Source: Cocos nucifera
Lineage: Eukaryota; Streptophyta; Magnoliopsida; Arecales; Arecaceae
NCBI GenBank assembly: GCA_006176705.1
Contig: QRFJ01000006.1
Coordinates: 6,743,115 to 6,807,114, forward strand
DNA: 64,000 nt
Direction of reading: 5' to 3'
A program made the position numbers and the translations under genes. Of this stretch, positions 46,650 through 55,919 are shown piece by piece (position 1 is the stretch's first letter; each line of letters begins with the position of its first letter). The notes under the pieces were generated by a model that worked only from the letters and a program-made list of their open reading frames with translations, made no database searches and was not told the origin of the DNA.

Positions 46650-48230
46650 TGGACCCCCTAGGCATTCGTCTTGGTAAAGGTCACAGATTCTTCGATCCTC
46701 CATCTCTTCACCGATCCCTCGAATCCGCTGGCCTCTCCTTGCAGAAGTCCCCCCGAGATGGTATTGATGATATCGAGGGATGGTCGATCTTCTTATTGGT
46801 CCTCCTCCCTTGGTGGTTCAAGCCGCGGTAACGCCCTCAGCCGATCTTTCTGTCCTTCAGGCCATCTCCGTAGGAATCGGCCAAGTCTGCCTCGCCTGAC
46901 GAGCTCTTCGATCTCGTTCTGGAGTTGGATGCACTTCTCAGTGTCATGATCGTGGTCATAATGATAAAGGCAGAACTTATTAGGATTGCGCTTGCTGGGG
47001 CGGAAACGCATCCTCTCCGATCTCGGAAGTTGTTTTTTGATTTTCATCAGTATTTAGATTTTCGGAGCGTTAAGGGGGGCGTAGTTGTGAAATCTTCGTT
47101 GGGAAGAACCTCAGCGTGCCCTTCCGTTGGAGCTTCCCTGCCTCCGAGCCTGGGGGAGTTCGGGCTTGCTTGTGCTCAGGAGTCCGATAATGCGGCCGAG
47201 CTTCACTCAGCTTTTCTTCTTCGACGGACCTGCCCGGCCTGTCGATTCGCCGCTCACCACAGGTTTCATCGTCCTTGGCCCTGAAGGCTTCTTCAGTCCG
47301 GGCATAATCTTCAGCCCGAGCTAGCATGTCAACAAAGTTTCTGGGGTACTTCTTTTTTAGGGAGAACAGCAAATTATTCTTCTGGAGGCCGCCCTTGAGA
47401 GCGGCCATGGCGACTGATTGGTCTAGGTTTCAAACCTTCAATGCGGCAGCATTAAATCGGGTGACATAAGCTCGGATGGATTCCTCCTCCTGCTTGATGG
47501 TCATCAGGAAATCTGAATCTCGGTGCGAACGTCGGCTGCTGACAAAGTGGGCTACGAATTGATGGCTCATCTGATCAAACGATAAGATGGTATTCGGCTT
47601 AAGCGTCGAGTATCAGTTCCTGATGGCTTCCTTAAGGATAGAGAAGAAAGCCCGGCACAAAATAGCGTCTAACGCACCATGAAGCAACATCATTGTTCAG
47701 AAGGCTTCCAGATGGTCGACTAGATCGATGGTCCCGTCGTAACTCTCAAACTGCGAGAGCTTGAAGTTCGGCGGGATCGGTTTCTGCATAATTTTCTGTG
47801 AAAAAGGAGGGTCAGTACAAATATCGTTACCGTGTGAGGAGGGAGTGTGACGGAGCTCTTCAATTCGCCAGCTCATTTCTAAGAGCCTTTGATCTAAGAG
47901 ATCTTCACGGTCTTTGATCTTCAGGATTTTCTGATGGAATGGGTGTGAAGCTTCCCCATGGGTCGACTCGTGGTCCGACCAGGAGCCCTCCATCCTCTGC
48001 AGAGGTCGGATAGTCCAAGTCGGCTGTTCTCGGACTGGACCACAAGGCTCCGGAGAATCCTGCGCCAGTCGAACTGGTGCCGGAGCCTGCCGATGCATGG
48101 CCTGCATCGCCTCCGTGAGACCACGAACCTGCTGGACAAGCAGGTTGAATTGCTTCGCATCTACCGTGGCTGCAAACGAAACCTGAGTTACCGGAGCTGA
48201 AGCCGGAGCAGATGGATCTGGACGGGATCA
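46650..48230 (-). pseudogene. Tat2 gag
   Basis: The N-terminal part (48107-47697) ends in PIPPNFKLSQFESYDGTIDLVDHLEAF, a typical capsid entry of Tat Gag. The middle (47690-47410) continues in broken frames, and MAALKGGLQKNNLLFSLKKK with DMLARAEDYARTEEAF follows (47408-47300). The C-terminal part (47047-46793) carries the zinc-knuckle-like CLYHYDHDHDTEKC and IEELVRRGRLGRF. Stops at 47694 and around 47070 break it. Gag would package the element RNA. Confidence 0.85.
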
Positions 48231-48389
48231 GGCCACGGAGGCCGCCGATCGTCGAGTCGAAGCTCTCCTGAGAGGTATTTTCTTTCGGAAAAGAACTCTA
48301 GAGAGGAAGAAGGGAGATCTCTAGAGAGAGAAGAGAGAGGTCGTCGCTGAACACTCCTTTAAGAATAAGAAAACCTCGAAGGTTCGGTG

Positions 48390-48407
48390 CTCTTCTTCTA
48401 GCGCCAA
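48390..48407 (-). other. Primer binding site of Tat2
   Basis: Three bases inside the 5' LTR the minus strand reads TTGGCGCTAGAAGAAGA. TGG pairs with the CCA end of a tRNA, and TTGGCGC starts are common in Tat-type elements. The primer tRNA was not identified. Confidence 0.55.
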
Positions 48408-48410
48408 TTC

Positions 48411-49258
48411 TGTTGGTGCAGAATTTGGTTGACGTCGGATCAAGCTAGAGTGAAGGAGGACGAGGTCGCCGTCGGTGATCTGCAAAACATAGTTTCATCT
48501 GGGGTTGGTGGTGGTGGCTCCGACAGGATCCTCCGACGATCAATTCAGCTCTTCTAGCCAACAAAAATGGAGTGCTCAGGAATGACAAGTGAGCTTTTAG
48601 AGGGGGAGAGGAGAGCTTAGAGAAAACATATCTGGAGGATCCCTTTTATAGATGGAGCTTGAATAATGGTGACGACCATACCGTCTGGTAGCGGGCCGCT
48701 CGAGGCTGCATGGATTTCGGTACGGAGAGAGAAGTGTCGCCAGACTGGTAGTGGCGACCATGTCATTCAATCGCGGGCCGCATGGGGCTTGTTACGGAGA
48801 GAGCGGTGCCGCCAGACTGGTAGTGGCGGCTATGCCGTTCGGTCATGGGCCGCGTGGGGCTTGTTATGGAGAGAGCGGTATCGCCAGACTGGTAGTGGTG
48901 ATCATATCGTTTGGTGGAAGCATGCGTTCAGGGTTCGACTGCAAGAGCAATCTGGAATGAGGTTGGCTCCTGTAGAAATCCGACTGTAGGAGCAATTCAG
49001 AAGGAGGTCGGCTCTTGGAGGAATCCGACTGTAGGAGCGATCCGGAAGGAGTTCGGCTTCCGGAGGAATCCGACTGCAGGAGCGATTCGAAAGGAGTTCG
49101 GCTCTTGGAGAAATCCGATTGCAGGAGCGGTCTGGAAGGGGTTCGGTCATGGCTCGGCCGTTGAGGAGTTCGATCGGCTGAAGGAGTTTCGTGACTACCG
49201 GTTGCATTAGGCTGAGCATCAGATTGGACTTCGGTAGGTGCAAGATTTATCCCCAATA
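48411..49258 (-). repeat. 5' LTR of Tat2 (848 bp)
   Basis: It ends (in + coordinates) with TGTTGGTGCAGAA at 48411 and CCCCAATA at 49258. It contains two minisatellites: a 72 bp unit starting AGACTGGTAGTGG at 48742, 48814 and 48886, and a ~45 bp unit starting (A)AATCCGACTG at about 48977, 49022, 49066 and 49112. No host gene is inside. Confidence 0.9.
48644..48650 (-). promoter_or_regulatory. TATA box in the Tat2 5' LTR
   Basis: On the minus strand TATAAAAGGG lies near the middle-to-end of the LTR, the expected core promoter of the element. The 3' LTR carries the corresponding word near 39836-39844. Confidence 0.55.
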
Positions 49259-49263
49259 ATATT

Positions 49264-50879
49264 CATAAATACGTAAGAGTGTATTGCATCAAAGAACTGG
49301 GATCTGTGAAATTTTCATGATTAGCTGCTCTGAAGAAGAAAATTTAGGATGGGAAGGCAAAATGTCAATTCGCACTCATGTTTACCTTCATGCCGGCAGG
49401 TTCACACGGAACCATTGGTGTTAAATGGGATGAAGAGCATGTAAAGCGGACATCGTGCAAGAGTGAATTTTAGAGTGAAAACAAAGGAAAAGAAGCTTTT
49501 CTCGAATGACGTTTTCCAAAAATGTTAATCAACTGTACCCATCAAACAAAATTGTAGGCTCATTTCCTATTGTTTAATTTAGACATGCTTATTAGCTTTC
49601 AAATCTTTAGTCTAATTACCGAAATCAATTTCATCAAGCAAGAAGTTTTAATTTTTGCTATAGATTTAAAGCTTGTTAGAACATCCATTAAAACTTCGTG
49701 GCTATCATCTCTGTCCGTAAAGGGGTAGGAACATGTGTTTAAAAAGACATATTAAATTGTACCTTAATAAGGATTCACGAACCTCATCCATTCTTTTAGG
49801 AGCCTGTTAAAATTGCACGCTGATCCGGTGCCCCTTGTTCAATGTCGTTTCTGTTCTTACATAAACAGTTTTCGTTTTTTTTTAAAAAAAAAAAAAAATT
49901 TCCTTACCACCATCCATATTCTGCTTTATGAATAGCATCGTCAATGTCTGTGATTAAGTCTTTTTCTCATGCAAACTCGCAGAGTTTCTGTTTTCCAATC
50001 ATGTGTGGCCATCGCATTCGAAAGCATTTTAAGGGATGCTGATAAAATGTCTGAAAACAGAAGCATATATCTGAAAGAAATAACTGCTGGAAATGGAGTA
50101 GCAAAGAACTTATCATGGTGGCCACCCGTTGTGCCCTCATACCTTGTTGGTCGTTCCTTGGAGCATTTGGTGATCTGATGCCTAAACCTTGAAGCTGAAT
50201 ACCTTGTATAGCTGCATAGGCGGAGGATCCATTGGCAGGGTTTAGATGTGGTTGCTGATCTGATGTTCATCTGGGTAAAGGGAATCAATTGGTGGATTAG
50301 GTCCTTGGTAGGCAAACCCTGATTCTGTGCTATGTGCTACGTGACTCCAAAGTTTCCATGAAAAAGAAAATTTTTCCTTTTTATAGGGATGTTCTTCGTA
50401 TTCCTCCTTTCTCTTTTCTTGCCAGAAATTTTTTCCTAACCCGTCCATCCCGAGTATCCCAGACCTATATGATCAATTTATAAATAAATTGGAATCCTGA
50501 ACCAAATACTTATCCTGAAGAAATTTAAAGTTGATCGAAGCATTGCTGGATGATGCTTTACAGCATCATGTTGATGATCATGAAGGGGAAAGATTTGGTA
50601 AGATTCATTTTGTGGTTACTCGACAGAAACAGATAGCGTTATTTTATTTGTTGCTCTTTTTGTCGGTGACGTGCTTATAATCTGGATTTCTACATCGAAT
50701 TTTATGCCATTTGTCCAGATGCTCACACCATATTTAGGTTTAAATCCCATATCTTGCTCGGCAGATAATGCTGTAGAGTTTGACCAAAGATGTCTCTTAC
50801 AAACAGGTAGATAGCAATGGAAAGGGAGTGCTTTGATTGATTGTAGAGAATTTTTGATGCTGTCTCATCATTACAGAGG
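49264..50879. other. Degenerate intron region of the CDPK pseudogene
   Basis: Beyond the Tat2 target site no exon was recognised until 50880. A CDPK exon for the second EF-hand would be expected here. A poly-A/T run lies at 49868-49900. Confidence 0.4.
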
Positions 50880-51259
50880 ATGGCAAATGATGAACATCCT
50901 GACAGGGGCTTTTCGCACTTTGATAAAGATGGGAACGGGTACAAGAGCCAGAGAAGTTTCAGGAGGCCTTGGTGGGAAATGGACCTGCTGACAGCATAGA
51001 TGCTGCAAATGATATCTTACGAGTAGATGCTGACAAGTTGAGCCAAATCTCTGTACTGCTGAACGAGATGTCCTTTTCCCCTCATCTCTCATGGATATAC
51101 TTCCTGAACTGTGGGCAGGAGGGACGGATAAGCTATGATATAGTTGTAGATATGATGACAACAGGAATCAATTGGAGAAAAGCTTGTTCAAGTGAAAGAT
51201 TCAACGGTCTGAGCATCGGACTGGGGAAAGATGGTTCTCTAAACATAGGCGGTGAGTGA
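50880..51259 (+). pseudogene. CDPK pseudogene, C-terminal EF-hands and tail
   Basis: After an acceptor TTACAG the translation RMANDEHP...HFDKDGNGY gives EF-hand 3 with a good loop DKDGNGY. A frame change leads to GPADSIDAANDI, then a disrupted fourth loop (VDADKLSQ, later GRISYD), and the C-terminal tail WRKACSSERFNGLSIG...DGSLNIGGE ending at a TGA at 51257-51259. The exon for EF-hand 2 (usually DYGEFVAV) was not found between 49264 and 50880. Confidence 0.82.
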
Positions 51260-51399
51260 ACTAATTACTCAAGTTTTTTTGCTCATTACATGTTGTCGGT
51301 TGGGCATTTCCAAACGCAAATATCTGCTATTATTGTTTATTATTTTTCGTTGGTAATCTTGCTTGGAGGGCCCTTCTGATTGTCCTTTCCCTGTAGTTT

Positions 51400-51433
51400 G
51401 TCCGTCCGTCCGTCCGTCCGTCCGTCCGTCCGT
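51400..51433. repeat. (TCCG)n microsatellite
   Basis: Eight uninterrupted TCCG units lie about 140 bases after the end of the CDPK relic. Confidence 0.9.
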
Positions 51434-51907
51434 TGCCGGAATGAGCAGAGCGCCACTGCTTTGTATGTTTCGCTGCAATGATTCTGCCGTTTGACTGACT
51501 TTTTACTTCTAATCGGATGTGGTAGTTCGCGAATTTTTTCTTGTAAGCTTCTAATGCTTTGTTCCGTTATCACTGATGGCTTCAACTGCATGTTTTAATT
51601 GTGCATTACCGGATTTGATAGGGCATCTTCCATCACTTTCCAGGACAAGAAGTTGATGAGAATCATCTGTAAGTTTCCGATATCTCACTGTATGCTGAAC
51701 CTTTTGTATGTAGCTTTATTCAAATACTAGCATGCTTGTGAAGATCCATAATCCAAGCTTTGCTGTCTTGATACTAGATGTCGTACCGGTACCATCCTAT
51801 TATAGTATTGGTATGTGCATTGAATATCGATACAATGCGAGATAGCATACTGGTACGAGATTGATATGGTACGGTATGTCTTCTATCAGATGGTATGGTA
51901 GGTCATG

Positions 51908-52910
51908 GTTTAGTCCCACATCAGCTATGCGCTAATGGAGATCTTGAATGTTTATACGAAGCCAAAGAATCTAAAATAATATATTTTAGCTAGTCATTTT
52001 AGATGAGGTCTTAGGTTGCTATAGATAGTATTACAGTGGATCTAATCTATGATTCATGTGAATTAGGAGATATTATAGCATGGATCTATTTGAAGTTAAT
52101 CATAAGTTAATTATTGTGTTTGTGATTAGATTTTTACTAGATTTGGACTCTTAGCGTTGCAAGCATGCCAAAGTTTATGTGGGGAGAGTATTTGAGTATC
52201 TATGTAGGTATATGCTTAGTTCTATATTAGTTACCTACTAGAGAGATTTTAGGTATATATACAGAAACAAGGAACTCAAATAATACTTTTTGGCTAACTT
52301 TTTGGGTGAAGTCTTAAGTCATTATAAATAGTATCAAAGCAAATCTAGCCTATAGTTTATATGGACTAAAGGACACTGTAGTAGAAGTCCTTTTGGAACC
52401 AATCATGTACCAATCGTGTTGTTTATAATTGAATTATATTGAATTTGGATTCTTAGTATGGTGAGGTTGCATCCGTGTTTAGATTTAAATGATGGAAAGT
52501 ATGTAAGGTTCCTTGCTGGTGTGTTTAGTCTCCTATTAGATATGCACTGGATTGATCTTATATATTTGTACAGAATTGTTAGCTTTTTTGAATGAGATCC
52601 TAAATTATTATAAATGATATTAAACAGATGTAGCCCATGGTCCATGTGGATTAAGGAACATTACAACACAAGCCCATTTGGTGTTAACCACTAATCATGG
52701 TATTAGCTATAGATTTGATCAGATTTAGATTCTTAGCCTAGGAAGAATATCTTGGTTTAAATAGTAGTACTATATGAGGACCTATGTAGCGATTGTGTTT
52801 AGTCCTACATCGACTATGGGTTGGGGGATCTTAAGTATCTATTCAAGCTAAGGAATCCAAAATAATACTTTCTAATCAAGCTTTTTTAGGTGAGATTTTG
52901 GATTATTATA
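51908..52910 (+). mobile_element. Head-to-tail array of four TRIM-like LTR units
   Basis: Units begin with (T)TTAGTCC(C)ACATC at about 51908, 52215, 52523 and 52798, a period near 307 bp (307, 308, 275). Each unit has in order GATCTT(A/G)AGTATNTAT, GCCAAGGAATCCAAAATAATACTTT, GGTGAGGTCTTAAGTTATTATAAATAGTATCAAAGC and AGATTTGGATTCTTAG. The ATAGTATCAAAGC word resembles the tRNA-Met primer site TGGTATCAGAGC just after a short LTR, so the array looks like repeated LTR-plus-internal units of a miniature retrotransposon. The fourth unit is partial. None codes for protein. Confidence 0.6.
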
Positions 52911-53205
52911 GCTCTAGACATTGATTTGACCCAAAATTCATGTTACCTTCCATAAGGAAAATAAGGATCATTTTCTTTTCATGCATCGGCTTTGTCCCTA
53001 AATAGTTGGGAAAAGATAATATAAAATATCGATAGTTATAATTATGGGGTTGTATCTGTTTTATGAGTGTTTTTGTTAGATATTATGTGCATTTGAGAAG
53101 AAAGAATAAACATAAAAAATAATTAGGACCTTTCTTGCTACTGGTTGATCATTCGTTGCATTACTTGAAATGATTGTAGTGCACGGGAAGGGGCTCAACA
53201 CCTTC

Positions 53206-53250
<45 letters not shown>
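53206..53250. repeat. (AT)n microsatellite
   Basis: A run of more than twenty AT units. About 13 bp downstream a 73 bp spaced duplication of CATCTATGACGGCAGAAA(A/G)GGAATGCCTT follows (53263 and 53336). Confidence 0.9.
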
Positions 53251-53255
<5 letters not shown>

Positions 53256-53699
53256 AGCAAAGCATCTATGACGGCAGAAAGGGAATGCCTTATTTCTTTT
53301 CTATTCCTTCTTCCAGAGGAGTAGAGAAAGTTCATCATCTATGACGGCAGAAAAGGAATGCCTTTGCAAAACAGTAAGTACTGATTGCAATGTTCTCGCA
53401 ACAAAAAGGAACTGAGCTAAGCGCCCCACTTGGCTTTAAAAATCTGTGCTGCTACGGGCGTGGCTTTTGCAAGTTGCAGGATGACACTGCATAATCACCA
53501 TATATTAATTAGATGTCTCATGGCACGCTAATAAAGAAAGCTTAATCTATAGAAGACCAAGGCAAGGGATTTTTTTCTTCTCTGTAGTATTTCAAGTTGG
53601 ACCAGTGATTGGTCTTGGCTCAGAATAGAAGGGGAGCAGTGGCACAAGCCCTGCACTTATTCTTACATATCAACTTGTTCCTGATGATATTATATCAAT

Positions 53700-54640
53700 G
53701 TATCCAATCATCTATTCACATTTTCTTGAAGTTACTGTGATCCTGCAAGGGCCAAGGACATCTCTCTTCATGTCGTCGAGAGTTTTTAATACCGAGTCCT
53801 CCCTCTTCTTTGGCTTTACGAACATCACCCCAGCCAACAAGGCAACAAAATGCATTCACATTAGCAACACCTTTCCAAAGGAATATACGCCGTAGTGTGT
53901 CTATTGTCTTAATCACCCAAGCTGGCAGCTTAAGAGGGGTTGGCAAGGGGCAGCATTCACTAAAACCAGTCTTCCTCCAATTGAAAAGGTTCTTACCATC
54001 CAATCAGCTAGGTTATTATGGAACCTGGCAAGAAGAGGTGGGCAGTCCGCTTTCTTGAGACAAAAGCCAGAGAGGCAGTCCTAAATAGTTGATGGGAAAA
54101 TAATCCTCCAAACAAATTGCCATCTGTATTTTCTTTGTCCAAATCAACAGCAAAACTTTTAGCAAAGTTAATTCTACCACCTGAAGCGATCTCAAAATCT
54201 TTAGAACAGCGACTTGGTCTACATTGGCTTGATAGAAAAGAATATTATCATCGGCAAATTGCAGATTACAAAAGCTTTCCTCCTAGTTGAGGTCCCCTAA
54301 ACCACGTATTAATTTTTTTTTCCTCTTTAGCCCTGTTTAGAATTCTGCTCAGCTATTTTAATCCATTTAATCCATAAAGAAGGGTATCCTTTATGAGTGT
54401 GTGTCGATTAGGAAGCTCCAATCAAAATAGCCGAAGACCTTTTCAAAGTCTATCTTTTCGCATCAAAATCCTTCTTCTTTCAGGGACAAATTATTTTCTA
54501 TGCATAAATAAAGTTATCCAACATGCACCTGCTTTGGTGAACGTCTATTGCGCAGGATCAAGAAGATCAGGGAATGGAGAGGCAAGTCTATTAGAAAGCA
54601 TCTTGGAAATGGTCTTAACCAAGTTATGAAATATGCTGAT
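53700..54640 (-). pseudogene. LINE (L1-type) reverse transcriptase relic
   Basis: On the minus strand, in order: LVKTISKMLSNRLASPFPDLL (near 54625-54560), FEKVFGYFDWSFL (54460-54410), LWIKWI, the catalytic LQFADDNILFYQAN (54265-54225), INYLGLPL (54095), then SIGGRLVLVNAA. It closes with WVIKTIDTLRRIFLWKG and CLVGWGDVRKAKEEGGLGIKN (53920-53800). This is the order of plant non-LTR retrotransposon reverse transcriptases and their C-terminal region. Frames change several times and the 5' and 3' ends are missing. Confidence 0.85.
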
Positions 54641-55919
54641 AGGAGGAAAATTCTTAGGAGAAGTTGCAACCCCTCTCTTTATCTCTCTCTCTCACACACA
54701 CCCATCAAAGTCAAGCAGGCTTAATTGGAAGTTGGAACAATAATATGAAATCTAAGCCACTCCAATGAGGATAGGTTATTTTAGTAGCTTGTCGTGTCAC
54801 CATAAATTTTAAAATTTCACAGGCTTATTGCAGGTGTGACACAATACCTATCTGGTGGCATCTCAAATCATCAACAACTCAGTAGATCCTCTAAGACTCA
54901 AGCTGCAAAAATTTCCTCTAGTTTTAAAAATGGCGGGTCTCCATGTGCCTAAAGAACCTAATCTAGTTTTCTTCATTTTATTACTCACTATTCTGATGCT
55001 CGATTATTTTCGTTGGTAGTGTTTAGGACCAGTAGAAATCATCAAATGCTTTGGAGGCTCATATTAAAAAATTCCTTAAACCCAAAATTATTGGCTTGAT
55101 AAGCTCATTATACATCATAGAAACATAGAAACTTTGTATTTTTTTTTTCCCCCTTTTTCCCCGGTTGAGATAAACAAAGATTAGAGTTGTAGAACACTTG
55201 CATGCCAACTATTTCTCCTTAGTTAATCCAGCAATAGTATCATCACTTAAACGTGCCTGTTAGGGGCTTAAAAAGACCTAGACCCACTTCGGTTGGGGGT
55301 GGGGTGGGGTGGGGTGGGGGTTTGTTTCACGTGCGAGTTGGACGGGGAGACAGTCCTGGTTGTCGGTTTTAGACCTCGCATCATCCGTCCGATCTCCGAT
55401 GTCTGCAACAGGTTCGGGTTGCATCTTCCGCCCAAAAGAACGATCGTTCGGAACGTCCACCGTTGCACACATCTCAAAGCACCACCAACGCCTCCATTCA
55501 TCCGCCTGCAAATATCTGGAAGCGACCATCGCGCGATCTTACGATGGATTCGCTCGAAAGAGTTGAATCCTTCCTTCGCGCGAAAGATACAATCCCTCCC
55601 CATCGTACATCTGTTCCTCTTTGCGCACGGATCACACGTGCTCCTATTCGAGCTCTTCCACCGCATCTCCGATGCATTCGGTTGGTCCGACGTTAGCATC
55701 TCTCCACCCAACGTAAGTATTATTGGGTCCCACATATATTGGTACGCGATGGTGGAACCTATTATAGTTTTAATCTTACGTGCCATGCGAGAGAAACAAA
55801 GAGAGGGACGTAGACAAAGCTTGGGCTAAATGAGATTTACATATATAAATTGTTACTAATACCAGTGATGATATACAAATGGCAAAGAAGATGAGGAAGG
55901 GATAGAATCAAAGATATCA
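54641..55919. other. Intergenic DNA with a (GGGGT)n run
   Basis: No gene is supported. A GC-rich block (55280-55720) includes GGGGGTGGGGTGGGGTGGGGTGGGGG at 55294-55319, which meets the pattern for a G-quadruplex. An open frame of 178 codons overlaps this block, but it shows no recognisable domain. Confidence 0.5.

Larger units (their letters stand above)
39605..49258 (-). mobile_element. Complete Ty3/gypsy LTR retrotransposon of the Tat lineage (Tat2) in a CDPK intron
   Basis: The element reads on the minus strand: 5' LTR (49258-48411), primer site, gag, protease, reverse transcriptase, RNase H, archaeal-type RNase H, integrase (stop near 42876), a ~2 kb tandem-repeat region, polypurine tract and 3' LTR (40729-39605). 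The LTR ends are TGTTGG...CCAACA, with single mutations. A perfect 5 bp target duplication ATATT stands at 39600-39604 and 49259-49263. The coding region has only a handful of stops, several of them TGG-to-TGA or CAG-to-TAG changes, and the YVDD box is intact. It is therefore better preserved than the first Tat element, but not autonomous. Confidence 0.95.
35241..51259 (+). pseudogene. Calcium-dependent protein kinase pseudogene (CPK13-like), split by a retrotransposon
   Basis: The order of CDPK segments is kept over 16 kb. The N-terminus MGNSSQSRRR is a myristoylation-like start (35241). The kinase N-lobe reads [17 protein letters not shown] and [11 protein letters not shown] (35358-35460), with the ATP lysine in ACK. 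The next parts lie in other frames: [21 protein letters not shown] and [12 protein letters not shown], then [15 protein letters not shown] and LKAVDFGSS (35608-35700). The catalytic HRDLKPEN is HRHLEPEN, so the catalytic aspartate is lost. The GGELFDR part is deleted, and no APEVL segment of the C-lobe is found. Later exons hold the autoinhibitory junction (37855-37965), EF-hand pieces (38090-38432 and 50880-51170) and the tail NWRKA...ERFNGLSIGLGKDGSLN (51165-51250). CDPKs are calcium sensors that phosphorylate stress and hormone targets. This copy cannot be functional. Confidence 0.88.

Noticed and set aside
55293..55829. Plus-strand open frame of 178 codons
   Set aside because: No recognisable domain, starts in a (GGGGT)n run, and overlapping frames on both strands are open simply because the block is GC-rich.
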